DNA of 64,000 nucleotides, taken from NCBI RefSeq assembly GCF_040371545.1, contig NZ_AP029048.1, positions 1,426,001 to 1,490,000 on the forward strand, given 5' to 3'. Below are positions 9,385 to 19,050 of this stretch, in pieces. Source of the DNA: Synechococcus sp. M16CYN. Lineage in GTDB: Bacteria > Cyanobacteriota > Cyanobacteriia > PCC-6307 > Cyanobiaceae. The notes below the pieces were generated by a model that did no database searches, had not been told where the DNA came from, and was given only the letters and a program-made list of their open reading frames with translations. Within the stretch, counting starts at the first letter, position 1. Each line of letters starts with the position of its first letter. The position numbers were made by a program, and so were the translations under genes.

Positions 9385-10086
9385 GTGACAGTGAAATCTT
9401 CGTCCATCAACAACGGTCTCCGTGCTCGGGAGATTTGCTTCAGTTATTACGGTAAGCAAGCTATTGATCACGTTAACTTTGACCTCAAACCTGGCACCTT
9501 GACTGCGCTGGTCGGACCTAATGGGGCCGGCAAATCAACTCTGCTACATCTTCTACAGGGGCGTCTTCAAAGGACAAATGGAAGCATCGAATGCGGCTGT
9601 AGCATAGCTGTGATGCCACAACGGGCAACTATCGATTGGATGTTCCCAATTAATGTGTCGCAAATGGTGGAGTTGGGAAGAAATAAAAATACAAATTATT
9701 CTACTAATCTAAATATAGATAGTTTACTGGAAAGGGTTGGTATTAAGGAACTGGGATTACGACGTTTAAGTGCACTTTCTGGAGGACAACAACAACGCGT
9801 ATTGTTAGCTAGAGCCCTTATGCAAAACACAGGCATTTTGCTTCTGGACGAGCCGTTTAGTGCAATTGATCCTCCCAGTCGTGATCATTTGTTGTCAGTT
9901 ATGCGTCAGCAAGCTGAATTAGGACAAACACTTTTAGTGAGCAGTCATGATTGGGGTAGTGCTCTTGACGTTTATGATCAAGTATTAGTATTAAATCTCA
10001 GGATCTTAGCTAAAGGTACCCCTAAAGAAGTACGTAAAAAACTCACTGATATGACATTTATGATGGAAAGTCACATTTATGAATGA
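9385..10086 (+). CDS. znuC: zinc ABC transporter ATP-binding protein
   Basis: A 233-residue ATPase that powers zinc import with ZnuA and ZnuB. Walker A is GPNGAGKST (about residues 44-52), the ABC signature is LSGGQQQR (about 132-139), Walker B is ILLLDEPFSAID (about 150-161), and the switch histidine lies in LLVSSHDWG. Start is GTG at 9385, with a second in-frame GTG six bases later. It overlaps znuB by 8 nt, so the two are translationally coupled. Expected to be repressed by Zur through the box at 9303-9317. Confidence 0.9.
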   Translation: MTVKSSSINNGLRAREICFSYYGKQAIDHVNFDLKPGTLTALVGPNGAGKSTLLHLLQGRLQRTNGSIECGCSIAVMPQRATIDWMFPINVSQMVELGRNKNTNYSTNLNIDSLLERVGIKELGLRRLSALSGGQQQRVLLARALMQNTGILLLDEPFSAIDPPSRDHLLSVMRQQAELGQTLLVSSHDWGSALDVYDQVLVLNLRILAKGTPKEVRKKLTDMTFMMESHIYE

Positions 10087-10873
10087 ATTAGAAATCTGGT
10101 GGTTTTCACCTCTTATTTTAGCCCTGCTAGTTGGAATTATCTGTCCAGCAACCGGAGTGTTACTTATTACTCAAAGACGAATTTTATTAGCCAATCTCAT
10201 GGCACATTCAGTACTGCCAGGATTAGTTTTAGCTTTAGCATTTGAATTAGATCCAACCATTGGTGGACTTATTAGCGGTCTACTAGGAGCCTTGCTAGCA
10301 GAACGCTTAAACCAAAGTTTCAAAGGACGAGAAGAAGTCTCTATGAACACAGTTTTAGCAGGCTTCACTGCCCTCGGAGTACTTTTAGTGCCACTAATGA
10401 AAGCCAGAGTAGATCTTGAAACAATCTTATTTGGAGACTTACTTACTGCGAACAGCAGTGATTTGATCAGGACACTTATTGCAACTGTGGCTTTGGCATT
10501 ACTGTTTATAATTCGATATAAAGATCTTGTTTTTATTGGAGTTGATCCAGAAGGTGCAGGCTTGGCTAAGCGTCCAGTCATGCAAATTCGCTTCATTACT
10601 ATCTTCATCACTGCATTAGTAATTATTAGCGCCATTACTGCGGTTGGAATTGTTCTTGTTATCGCACTTCTTTGTGCCCCCGTTCTTATACACTTAGACA
10701 AAAGTACCAGCCTGGTAGAATTAATTGTACGTTCATCTATGACCGGTCTTGCTTTAACCAGTGGAGGCATGATGTTGGCTGTTACTGTAGATCTTCCACC
10801 AGGGCCACTAATTGGAACTCTTTGCGTTGTACTTTTGATTATCGAAAAAGTTTCAGAATCAATCTATGCATAA
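10079..10873 (+). CDS. znuB: zinc ABC transporter permease
   Basis: A 264-residue polytopic membrane protein of the ABC-3 family. Characteristic stretches include CPATGVLLITQRRILLANLM near the N-terminus, AHSVLPGLVLA, a FGDLLT segment near residue 120, and hydrophobic helices through the C-terminus. Length and topology (about eight spans) fit ZnuB. ATG at 10079 lies inside the last codons of znuC. Completes the znuA / znuCB zinc importer. Confidence 0.9.
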   Translation: MNELEIWWFSPLILALLVGIICPATGVLLITQRRILLANLMAHSVLPGLVLALAFELDPTIGGLISGLLGALLAERLNQSFKGREEVSMNTVLAGFTALGVLLVPLMKARVDLETILFGDLLTANSSDLIRTLIATVALALLFIIRYKDLVFIGVDPEGAGLAKRPVMQIRFITIFITALVIISAITAVGIVLVIALLCAPVLIHLDKSTSLVELIVRSSMTGLALTSGGMMLAVTVDLPPGPLIGTLCVVLLIIEKVSESIYA

Positions 10874-11856
10874 AGTTCATCAATAGATGATATTGAAAAT
10901 AAAATTATATCTTTGTATTAAAATTTCGCAAAATAACTAGATAATATCCGGAATTAACCGTGGCAAACTTTCTAAAGATGTTTGAATAAACACTGAGTAT
11001 GAAAGTATTTTATTATGAATTCATAATTAATCAATAATTTACTCTACTCTATATTTAGAGTTAATAATGAAATGTATAGAGCTCTTTGGCAAGAGTGCAT
11101 CAAAATTTTAAGAAATAATTAAAATAACAAATTTTTTAAGTAACCGTTGCGCAATAGAACCTTCTAACGTCACTTCGAATTAACGTTAAAAACTGAGACT
11201 TATACAATAATAAAATAACCATAGCCTGATTCAGGCTACTAATTAATATAACTATTATTCTATATTTTATATTTAATTTAAAACTTATTTATATAACAAT
11301 TAACAAGTTTTTAGATAAACCAGTTCAGCTTAGCTATGAATCTTGCTAATTTTAGGTTAGTCCACTCTCCAATAATTGCAATTGTCCTATTTCCGATGAT
11401 TTTCTAAAGTCCTCATATTGTATATTTGCAAGTTTTACGAAGCCATATCAAAATCAAAGCGTAGATTTTATAGTGAGTGCTTTTTCTCGGCACCAAGATT
11501 ACAGGTAGATCAGACTACGGGTTCCGCTAACTTCGGTTAGAGAACAGTTATTAGACCAGCACAAGGGATGTCTGATGCATGTGCTCCCTTGACTATCAGT
11601 ATTGGAAATCAACCGATTTAATCTGCGCGCACTACAAACAACAACCCCCGTGCTACCCGGCAAAGGCGATCACAAGTGTAATTCAATACAATTAATTGAG
11701 GTTGGCTTATACACCTATCACACCCCATTGCTATGGTAAAAGGTCTATGACGGTTTCAAACGGCTAGTGGAGGAAATTATCTCGCTAAAAGTCACTGCAC
11801 CAGAAGTCACTACATCCATGAGTTTCCTAGCTAAACATTAAAATATTAATGTCCGG
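10874..11856. other. AT-rich intergenic region
   Basis: About 1 kb between convergent znuB and prs. 10874-11450 is AT-rich with small hairpins (for example ACTCTA/TAGAGT around 11041) and a 17-bp palindrome at 11222-11238. 11500-11800 is less AT-rich; a minus-strand frame of about 55 codons there matches nothing I recognise. No clear terminator with a T-tract was found for either gene. Confidence 0.5.
11222..11238. repeat. 17-bp palindrome
   Basis: TAGCCTGATTCAGGCTA is an exact 8-1-8 palindrome. It lies about 350 nt downstream of znuB, away from any gene start. It could be a protein-binding site or a short hairpin; nothing in the context decides. Confidence 0.4.
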
Positions 11857-12852
11857 TCAACGGAGCATTGAGCTCACTGAGCTTTCTTCATGAATACGCA
11901 AGATCGCTTCACCAAGCATATTGGCAACTGAGAGCACCTTAAGCTGAGGAAAAGTTCGTTCTTTCGCAATCGGAATGCTGTTAGTCACAACGACTTGTGC
12001 AAACAACCCCTCTGCAGATAAACGCTCGCACGACGGCGGAGAAAAAACAGCATGGGTTGCGCAAGCAATCACTCGATTTGCTCCCTGTTGACGTAACAAT
12101 TTCGCACCGGCACAAATAGTGCCACCAGTGTCAATCATGTCGTCAATCAAAACGGCTGTTTTTGCTGCCACGTCACCGATGACGGTGAGACTTTCTGCCA
12201 TATTGTGACCAGTTCGACGCTTATCAATGATCGCTAGAGGAGCATCGTTCATTTGCTTTGCAAAAGCACGAGCCCGTGCTACTCCTCCTACATCTGGCGA
12301 CACTACAACGACATCTCTAAGATTTTGAGTGGAAAAATAATCCACTAATACTGGTGAGCCATATATGTGATCACAAGGAATGTCGAAATAACCCTGGATC
12401 TGAGCAGAATGAAGATCCATTGCCAGGACGCGGTCCACACCCGATGTCACTAACAGGTTCGCTGTGAGTTTGGCTGTGATCGATTCACGACCGGCGGTTT
12501 TTCGATCTGCCCTCGCGTAGCCGTAATAAGGCACTACTGCTGTGATCTGTCGAGCCGATGCCCGTCGACAAGCATCCACCATGATTAGCAGTTCCATTAG
12601 GTGATCGTTGACTGGGGCACAAGTGGGCTGGATTAGGAACACATCACAGCCGCGAATCGACTCTTGTATTTGAACGTAAAGCTCTCCATCTGCAAACCGC
12701 TTAACTCCCCTTGGACCATCAGGGACTCCTAGATAAGTGGCAATTTCTCTGGCTAAGCCAGGGTTAGATGTACCGCTAAACAATCGCAATCGACGACTAT
12801 CACAAGTGATTGTCTCCTGTGCTGCCCGCGCTGCTGTCAGGAAACTGGTCAC
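11857..12852 (-). CDS. prs: ribose-phosphate pyrophosphokinase
   Basis: A 331-residue enzyme that makes PRPP from ribose 5-phosphate and ATP, feeding purine, pyrimidine, histidine, tryptophan and NAD synthesis. Visible landmarks are FSGTSNPGLAREIA near the N-terminus, PYYGYARADRK, DLHSAQIQGYF, the flexible loop VVSPDVGGVARARAFA, and the PRPP-binding loop DDMIDTGGTI. Start is GTG at 12852; the N-terminal MTSFLTAARA sequence is as in marine Synechococcus orthologues. Divergent from an unknown gene beginning 56 nt away. Confidence 0.95.
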   Translation of the reverse strand: MTSFLTAARAAQETITCDSRRLRLFSGTSNPGLAREIATYLGVPDGPRGVKRFADGELYVQIQESIRGCDVFLIQPTCAPVNDHLMELLIMVDACRRASARQITAVVPYYGYARADRKTAGRESITAKLTANLLVTSGVDRVLAMDLHSAQIQGYFDIPCDHIYGSPVLVDYFSTQNLRDVVVVSPDVGGVARARAFAKQMNDAPLAIIDKRRTGHNMAESLTVIGDVAAKTAVLIDDMIDTGGTICAGAKLLRQQGANRVIACATHAVFSPPSCERLSAEGLFAQVVVTNSIPIAKERTFPQLKVLSVANMLGEAILRIHEESSVSSMLR

Positions 12853-12908
12853 GGCGGCTGCGAAAGGCGCTCTGTTGTAATTCGATGGTAGTGGTGTGTA
12901 GGCTTTTC

Positions 12909-13439
12909 ATGTACAAAGGTTTTCCGCTGCTGTTAGGTGCCGGCCTCCTGCCGGAACTAATGATGCAACAGGCTTGCGAAACGATCGCCAAGGCATGCGG
13001 TTGTGAGTTGATCAGTCACAACTGCGGAGAGTCCCCACGCAACGTGCTGGCTTCTATCTCCACAGCAATTGGTCTGCAACGACTTTGTGGTGATGCAGCC
13101 CGTCCTCACTGCAATGGAGGAAGCTGGCTAGAAGCCCTCGCAGACTGGCGCCTTCCTGTGCTGCTCCTCGTTCCTGGTGATGCAGACGGTGGCATTCCTG
13201 GTTCCGGGCCAGCCTATGCTGCCCTTTGTCGCGAACTTAAGGTACCTTTGGTCGGTCTAGTGCAGCTTCAAGGAATCTGGGACGAAGATAGGCGTCGCAA
13301 AGATGGATTACCCTGGCTCGGTTGGATCCCAGAACCCAGCCATGTAGATCATGATGAGACGGTTGATGTTTTGAGCCTTCTGCTTTGCAAATGTGCCTTT
13401 AGTTTTGCGGCCAAAGAGGCAACGTTTGCCCAGGTTTAA
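12909..13439 (+). CDS. conserved protein of unknown function
   Basis: A 176-residue protein. I begin it at the ATG at 12909 (MYKGFPLLLGAGLLPEL), because upstream in-frame starts at 12810 and 12885 run into the divergent prs gene or give an unlikely N-terminus. The body has a hydrophobic beta-strand WRLPVLLLVPGDADGG followed by PGSGPAYAALCRELKVPLVGLVQLQG, an alternating strand-helix pattern of a Rossmann-like fold (inference). No catalytic motif is recognised. Its 3' end overlaps the convergent LCP gene by 41 nt. Confidence 0.65.
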   Translation: MYKGFPLLLGAGLLPELMMQQACETIAKACGCELISHNCGESPRNVLASISTAIGLQRLCGDAARPHCNGGSWLEALADWRLPVLLLVPGDADGGIPGSGPAYAALCRELKVPLVGLVQLQGIWDEDRRRKDGLPWLGWIPEPSHVDHDETVDVLSLLLCKCAFSFAAKEATFAQV

Positions 13440-14379
13440 TCTGCCGCAAAGTCTGACTGCCAACACGCTTGGCCAGCTGCAGTTGTGTGATATCAACATG
13501 CGTGGGACTTGCAATCAAAGCGGCCGCCAGGCCCAGTTGCTCAGAACGGCTGAGGTTCGTCTCCATTTCATCATCTAAGCGGTTCACCAAGCGCGGCAGC
13601 ATGGAAATACCACCGGGATCTTTCAACTGCTTCACCAAAGCCAAGATTAACTTTTGCTGTCGGATTCTTCGATTGGCGTTGCTCTGCTTATCCTCTCGGT
13701 AACGGGCCAGTTGTTCTGCTTTAACGCCGTTAAGGCTCTGAGGTCCCGCCTGTAGCTTCACGCTGTATGCCTGGGTTTTGTCCTCACTTTGGTAGGCCTG
13801 ATCGAGGGTAACGTCCACATTGCCAAGGCCATCTACCAAAGTGCGTAACGCGCGACGGGGCATCACCACATAACGCTGGGGTGTCCCGTCCGGCAAACCA
13901 ACAATTTCTTGAATAGCGTTGTTCAACAAGAACACACCGCCACCAAGCCAGAGACTCGACAAACTCGCAGCTTTATTACTACCTGGCAGCTGTACTGCAA
14001 GATCAATGGGTATTTGGAGCACTTGCAACGGTTCAGCAACCGCGATGCGTACCAAAAGCAATGTATCTGCATTGGCAGGGCCTAAGGGCGCCGCTTGGTT
14101 AGTCCGGTCATCGAGTTCGTTGGCATCGATGCCTACTACAAGCACCATCACGGGAGCCGCCGGGAATGGAGCCAAGTTGGCGGGATTACCAACGGTTTGC
14201 AGTGCGCCTGCGCCTTTGGCAACTTGATCTGGTTCTGGCCAAAGCATTGCGAGCAACCAGCCCGTAGCGCTGACCCCAAAAGCAGCTGCAGCCAGGTTAA
14301 GACACGTAGTGCACCTGGGACGGAATGCAAACCAGGGCGTCAAGCGCGTCTTTTCGGTGGAAGCCATTGTCCGCCCCAT
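13399..14379 (-). CDS. LytR-CpsA-Psr (LCP) family protein
   Basis: A 326-residue membrane-anchored protein. Residues about 28-47 (NLAAAAFGVSATGWLLAMLW) form one membrane span, followed by an extracytoplasmic LCP domain. Family features are NADTLLLVRI after the first strand, and the ARYREDKQSNANRRIRQQKL segment, which corresponds to the arginine-rich RxR...RxxRQQ signature that binds polyprenyl-pyrophosphate. LCP enzymes transfer glycans from undecaprenyl carriers to the cell wall. The ATG at 14379 is followed by another in-frame ATG at 14367, which could be the real start. Overlaps its convergent neighbour. Confidence 0.8.
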   Translation of the reverse strand: MGRTMASTEKTRLTPWFAFRPRCTTCLNLAAAAFGVSATGWLLAMLWPEPDQVAKGAGALQTVGNPANLAPFPAAPVMVLVVGIDANELDDRTNQAAPLGPANADTLLLVRIAVAEPLQVLQIPIDLAVQLPGSNKAASLSSLWLGGGVFLLNNAIQEIVGLPDGTPQRYVVMPRRALRTLVDGLGNVDVTLDQAYQSEDKTQAYSVKLQAGPQSLNGVKAEQLARYREDKQSNANRRIRQQKLILALVKQLKDPGGISMLPRLVNRLDDEMETNLSRSEQLGLAAALIASPTHVDITQLQLAKRVGSQTLRQIKPGQTLPLWPQN

Positions 14380-14435
14380 GCTTACAAGATGCTTAGTTCC
14401 ATGTGGCTGTTCAGTCCTTAGCGTTAGGCCTTACC

Positions 14436-15476
14436 ATGCTGCCTTCTATGAACTTGCGCCACGATTTTCGTTACCGTCCTCACGAGCAAGTGCGAATCGT
14501 GGTGTTCGGTGCCACCGGTTATATCGGTCGCTTTGTAGTCAAGGAACTAGTGGGGCGGGGCTATCAGGTAGTGGCCTTTTGTCGACAACGCAGTGGCGTT
14601 GGCGGCCGTCAGGAACGTAATCAAGTCATCGCTGATTTACCTGGAGCGGAAGTGCGCTTCGGAGAAGTGACCAATGTAAAATCATTAGAAAAGCAAGCTT
14701 TTAGTCAACCAACGGATGTAATTGTGAGCTGCTTGGCCTCTCGCACCGGAGGGCGAAAGGACTCCTGGGCTATTGACCATCAAGCGACCTTGAATACCTA
14801 TCGGGAAGGGCGTAAGGCCGGTGTTGCTCATTACGTTCTACTTTCGGCGATATGTGTTCAGAAGCCACTGCTAGAATTCCAAAAAGCGAAGCTCGCGTTC
14901 GAATCGGAATTAAGAGCCGATGGAGAGATGACTTACTCGATCGTTCGCCCTACAGCATTTTTCAAGAGCTTGGGCGGACAGGTGGAAAGTTGTCGAAAGG
15001 GAATGCCCTACGTGATGTTTGATGGGGGTGAATTGGTTAGCTGTAAACCGATCAGTGAGAGCGATTTGGCTCAGTTCATGGCGGATTGCATTACGGATTC
15101 TGACAAGTACAACCAAGTACTTCCAATCGGTGGTCCTGGCCCTGCCCTTAGCACGCGTGAACAGGGTGAGATGCTATTTCGTGCCCTTGGCCGAAAACAA
15201 AAAATATTGTCGGTACCGATTACGCTGATAGATGCTCTGATCGCGATACTGGAAGGTTTGTCAAAGCTTTTCCCCGTTCTTCAGGACACCGCCGAGTTTT
15301 GCCGGATCGGCCGCTATTACGCTAGTGAATCGATGCTTCTCTGGGATGCAGAACAGGAGCATTACGATGCTGACGCCACCCCTTCCTATGGCAGAGATAC
15401 GCTAGAGCAATTTTTTGAGCGGGTAGCACGCAACGAAATGGCAGGTCAAGATCTTGGAAATGCAACCTTGTTCTGA
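14436..15476 (+). CDS. bciA: 3,8-divinyl chlorophyllide reductase, BciA type
   Basis: About 346 residues; NADPH-dependent reductase of the 8-vinyl group of divinyl chlorophyllide, which gives monovinyl chlorophyll a. The Rossmann motif FGATGYIGRFVVKEL is near residue 24; further family stretches are YVLLSAICVQKPLLEFQKAK, SIVRPTAFFKSLGGQ and LPIGGPGPALSTREQGEM. I start it at ATG 14436; a GTG at 14403 in the same frame would add 11 residues. Marine Synechococcus carry this enzyme, while Prochlorococcus lack it and keep divinyl chlorophylls, so the gene is taxonomically informative. Confidence 0.88.
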   Translation: MLPSMNLRHDFRYRPHEQVRIVVFGATGYIGRFVVKELVGRGYQVVAFCRQRSGVGGRQERNQVIADLPGAEVRFGEVTNVKSLEKQAFSQPTDVIVSCLASRTGGRKDSWAIDHQATLNTYREGRKAGVAHYVLLSAICVQKPLLEFQKAKLAFESELRADGEMTYSIVRPTAFFKSLGGQVESCRKGMPYVMFDGGELVSCKPISESDLAQFMADCITDSDKYNQVLPIGGPGPALSTREQGEMLFRALGRKQKILSVPITLIDALIAILEGLSKLFPVLQDTAEFCRIGRYYASESMLLWDAEQEHYDADATPSYGRDTLEQFFERVARNEMAGQDLGNATLF

Positions 15477-15508
15477 AACAGCCATCCTGATGCAGAACAA
15501 GATCGCTA

Positions 15509-17071
15509 ATGGACCAGTTAGCCGCCGACCGTGCACGCACTAGCGGTGTGCTACTCCATCCCACTGCTTTACCTGGCAGTCCTGCCTGCGGTACCTTCGG
15601 GGGCGCTTGTCAACGATGGTTGCGCCAGCTGGCTGGTAGCGGGATTGGAGTGTGGCAGATGCTGCCGCTTTCGCCGCCAGATCCAACGGGTTCTCCTTAC
15701 AATTCCCCCTCTTGCTTTGCTCTAAACCCCTGGTTCCTTGATGCAACAGAACTCGCTAGTGAGCAATTCATCATTCCGAATGCCTTAAGCGATTTACCGC
15801 AAACCCCGTCAGATGCAAGAGATACCGTCCTTGACGTCCAACTGGCAGATCAACGCAGTCAAGCACTTGCAGATGCCTTGCTCGAAGCTTGGCCGCGGCA
15901 AACCGGCGAACGACGAAACGCGTTCAGGCTTTGGTGCAATAAGCAATTATGGCTTGAAGACCACGTCCACTTCAGCGTGCTGCACGCTCAACATGGCAAT
16001 GCCTGGTGGACTTGGCCGAAACCACTGGCTCAGCATCAACGCCAAGCGCTAAAAGCCTGGGCCACTAAACACAAAGAAGCTTTGCTTAAGGAGCGATTAC
16101 TTCAATGGCACTTAGATCGCCAATGGCAGGAGATCAGAATCTTGGCCAGTCAACTCGGGATTTTGCTTTTCGGAGACCTGCCCTTTTACGTTAGTACAGA
16201 CAGTGCGGACGTCTGGAGCCATAGGGGATTGTTCACCGTAAAGGAATCTGGTGAACTCACACTCCAAAGCGGTGTTCCCCCAGACTATTTCTCTGAAACA
16301 GGCCAGCTCTGGGGCTCACCGGTGTACCGGTGGGGACGACACCGTATTACACGGTTCCAATGGTGGCGCAGACGTATTGCCCGGCAACGAGAGCTAGTAG
16401 ACCTATTGCGACTAGACCACTTTCGTGCTCTTGCTGCATTCTGGGCAGTTCCAGGTAGCGACAGCACAGCCCAAAACGGTCACTGGGAGACATCTCCAGG
16501 TTACGCTCTGCTGACCAAATTAGAACAAGATGCAGACGGTAACTTGCCTTTGATTGCAGAAGACCTTGGTGTGATAACTCCGGATGTGGAAGAACTACGA
16601 GATCGCTTTGCCCTGCCAGGGATGAAAGTACTTCAGTTTGCTTTCGATGGTCAGCCGGATAACCCATACCTTCCAGAAAACATTGAAGGAAATCGCTGGG
16701 TGGTATACACAGGAACTCACGATAACCCTACAACCCTCGGCTGGTGGCAACAGCTAGATGACGCCAGTCGTAGCCGGATTTCCACACGCATTAACGGCGA
16801 GGTTTCCGCTCCAGCCTGGCACCTTTTTGACATGGCCTTTGCCACACCAGCCAAACTTGTGGTAGCACCACTTCAAGACCTGATGCATCTAGACAATCAA
16901 GCACGGTTCAACACACCAGGGACTAGTACAGGAAACTGGAGCTGGCGCCTCGCGCAATTTGATTCTGCGCTCGAGGGATCTCTTAAAGGTTATGGAGAGC
17001 GCGCCATGGTTTGGGGCCGCAATCGAAAGGGAGCGTCAGGACTTCTTAAGCGTCGAATGCTAGGAACCTAA
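15509..17071 (+). CDS. malQ: 4-alpha-glucanotransferase (amylomaltase)
   Basis: A 520-residue GH77 disproportionating enzyme acting on glycogen-derived maltooligosaccharides in the cytoplasm. Typical stretches are GVWQMLPLSPPDPTGSPYNS near residue 48, GDLPFYVSTDSADVW, LLRLDHFRALAAFWAVP with the nucleophile aspartate, IAEDLGVITPDVEELRD with the acid/base glutamate, and YTGTHDNPTTLGWW with the third carboxylate. Length is normal and all three catalytic acids are present. ATG start at 15509, 32 nt after bciA ends. Confidence 0.92.
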   Translation: MDQLAADRARTSGVLLHPTALPGSPACGTFGGACQRWLRQLAGSGIGVWQMLPLSPPDPTGSPYNSPSCFALNPWFLDATELASEQFIIPNALSDLPQTPSDARDTVLDVQLADQRSQALADALLEAWPRQTGERRNAFRLWCNKQLWLEDHVHFSVLHAQHGNAWWTWPKPLAQHQRQALKAWATKHKEALLKERLLQWHLDRQWQEIRILASQLGILLFGDLPFYVSTDSADVWSHRGLFTVKESGELTLQSGVPPDYFSETGQLWGSPVYRWGRHRITRFQWWRRRIARQRELVDLLRLDHFRALAAFWAVPGSDSTAQNGHWETSPGYALLTKLEQDADGNLPLIAEDLGVITPDVEELRDRFALPGMKVLQFAFDGQPDNPYLPENIEGNRWVVYTGTHDNPTTLGWWQQLDDASRSRISTRINGEVSAPAWHLFDMAFATPAKLVVAPLQDLMHLDNQARFNTPGTSTGNWSWRLAQFDSALEGSLKGYGERAMVWGRNRKGASGLLKRRMLGT

Positions 17072-17421
17072 TTCCCACTCAAGTCTCTTTCTGAACAATT
17101 ATGTAATCTTATTTTCATGTCTGAAAACTGGTTTCATTTATTCATATAAAGTTAGCTAGTCATTAGCTTAGAATAAAAATAAAAATTTCGACTAGGTTAT
17201 CTTAAAGTTATAAAGTATCAACAGTACCTTTATAGCATCGCTTTAGTCTATTTATTTTCAAAGACAAACAAAACACATTATAAATAAAGACATCGCAAAT
17301 GTCCTCATATACCCTACACCACCCAGCCTCATCAGACTTAAAGGTAAAAGCAGTAAGGACTACAACTTTGAAAGATCACTTTTAATTTTTATAGTTGAGA
17401 GATATATGACACGTATACAAT
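17072..17421. other. AT-rich intergenic region
   Basis: 350 bases between convergent malQ and the RodZ-like gene. Stops are frequent in all frames. I see no convincing terminator hairpin or small RNA. Confidence 0.5.
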
Positions 17422-18312
17422 CTAATTGATTGAAGACAAGGGCGCCTCGACCCGATAAAGTCCTGCGTGCTCCGGATCTTCTAGCAAAGGCGTTCCGTTC
17501 CAAAACACTACTTCAGCTTCATTTGCCGGTGGAGTAAGCGACACCCTTATGGGAGCTTCCAGCTGTAGCGTAACTGTGCCATTGTTAGCCGCAAGTCGAA
17601 GACGATCGCCGCCCCGACTTGATATTTTCAGTTGGTGCGGCTTCTTCAGCATTAATTGCAACACTCCCTCAAATTGATTTGGCACATCCGCGACCGTTTT
17701 AAGCCAATACTGGGGGGTACGCCGGCGAGCTTGCTCAAGAGGACGCAAGCGCTCCAAAATTGTCGGACCAGCTGACGGAGATGGAGGTAACGCTATGGCT
17801 TGAACGTCAGCCCGAACAGGCTCCAGGCTAAGGGCATTGCGCAAGGCTAGGTCTTGCCGCTGACGATTAATTGCTAAAAGACTGAGAAGCATCATCGCCC
17901 CGTAGATGAGGCTTCCTTGCCATGTTGTGAAGACGTCAATGCTACCGATCGTGAATCGACCCCACCCTCGACCGGATTGGCTTCGAAGAGACTCAGCCGG
18001 CGCAGGCAAAACGGGTTTCAAGCAACCCGCGGGAAGTTTGAGATGCTGCTCAATCTGGGGAAGCATCGAGGCTAGATAGGTCCTCTCTGGCAAGCGGCTC
18101 GTCCAACCCCGCTCCAAAGCTTCGATTACTGGAGTTGTGATGCGAATCTGCGCTGCCAGATCTCTCAACGTTAAGCCCAATACCTCACGTCGCTGACGAA
18201 TCATCAAGCCGATTGCCCGTGCTTGCTCCTCATAATTATTAATGAGATCCCCGGTCGGATCGGACTCGTTCGCAGATCCAAGATGCCAGAGACGCACAAT
18301 TCTCAGTCGCAT
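17422..18312 (-). CDS. RodZ-like helix-turn-helix membrane protein
   Basis: A 296-residue protein. Residues about 33-95 form an Xre/Cro-type helix-turn-helix (IRQRREVLGLTLRDLAAQIR then TPVIEALERG), a proline-rich linker follows, one membrane segment lies around 131-147 (SLIYGAMMLLSLLAIN), and a C-terminal beta-rich domain resembles the DUF4115 domain of RodZ. RodZ proteins link the cytoskeleton to envelope elongation. It lies 18 nt downstream of the pseudouridine synthase gene on the same strand. The N-terminal ~25 residues are poorly conserved in character and the start may be internal. Confidence 0.65.
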   Translation of the reverse strand: MRLRIVRLWHLGSANESDPTGDLINNYEEQARAIGLMIRQRREVLGLTLRDLAAQIRITTPVIEALERGWTSRLPERTYLASMLPQIEQHLKLPAGCLKPVLPAPAESLRSQSGRGWGRFTIGSIDVFTTWQGSLIYGAMMLLSLLAINRQRQDLALRNALSLEPVRADVQAIALPPSPSAGPTILERLRPLEQARRRTPQYWLKTVADVPNQFEGVLQLMLKKPHQLKISSRGGDRLRLAANNGTVTLQLEAPIRVSLTPPANEAEVVFWNGTPLLEDPEHAGLYRVEAPLSSIN

Positions 18313-18330
18313 GATTTATCCAATATGGAG

Positions 18331-19050
18331 TCAGCTGTTATTGAGAATGCTCATCCATTCTGTCTCGCTCAACTGGCGCCAGCACCCCTCTGTAAGATCA
18401 TTAAGGTAGAGCCCGTTGATCGCAGTTCGCTGCAAATCTAAAACCGGATGGCCAAGCAGACCGGCGATCCGTCGAATCTGACGGTTGCGTCCTTCCCTTA
18501 ACTCCACCTCAAGCAGAGAGCATGAGTGTCGTACTTGAATTCGACGCACGAGTGCTGGTTGTGTTAAACCCTCACTAAGCTCGATGCCTTGACGCCAATG
18601 ATTTAGCGCAGCGTGGCTGGGCACCCCTTTCACTAACACGCGATATGTCTTAGCATGACGGTAACGGGGGTGGGTGAGTCGCAGCGTAAGGTCCCCCCGG
18701 TCAGTGAGTAGCAAAGCCCCGCGGCTATCAGCATCTAGACGTCCAACTGGGTGAAGACCGTAGCGTTCATTACAGGGTAAATAATCCAGCACCGTACGAC
18801 GACCTTGAGGATCATGACAACTGCAAATCACCCCTGCCGGCTTGTTCAGTAGCAATACCCGAGACCCGGAGCGAGCGACCAAAGGATAGCCATCCACTTT
18901 GATCGTTTGGCACTCAGGATCTGCTCGATCTCCAAGCTTGGCCAATCGCCCATCTACTGTTACCCTGCCGGCTTCCAACCATCGCTCACTGTGTCGACGT
19001 GAACACAGCCCTGCGGCAGCTATCAACTTTTGTAGTCTTTGATAGGCCAC
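18331..19050 (-). CDS. RsuA/RluB-family pseudouridine synthase
   Basis: A 239-residue enzyme that isomerises uridine to pseudouridine in rRNA. The N-terminal S4 RNA-binding domain is visible in RLQKLIAAAGLCSRRHSERWLEAGRVTVDG; the catalytic domain has VLLLNKPAGVICS, HPVGRLDADSRGALLLTDRG with the catalytic aspartate in GRLDADS, and LREGRNRQIRRIAGLLGHPV. GTG start at 19050. The exact rRNA target (16S versus 23S) cannot be told from sequence alone. Confidence 0.88.
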   Translation of the reverse strand: MAYQRLQKLIAAAGLCSRRHSERWLEAGRVTVDGRLAKLGDRADPECQTIKVDGYPLVARSGSRVLLLNKPAGVICSCHDPQGRRTVLDYLPCNERYGLHPVGRLDADSRGALLLTDRGDLTLRLTHPRYRHAKTYRVLVKGVPSHAALNHWRQGIELSEGLTQPALVRRIQVRHSCSLLEVELREGRNRQIRRIAGLLGHPVLDLQRTAINGLYLNDLTEGCWRQLSETEWMSILNNS

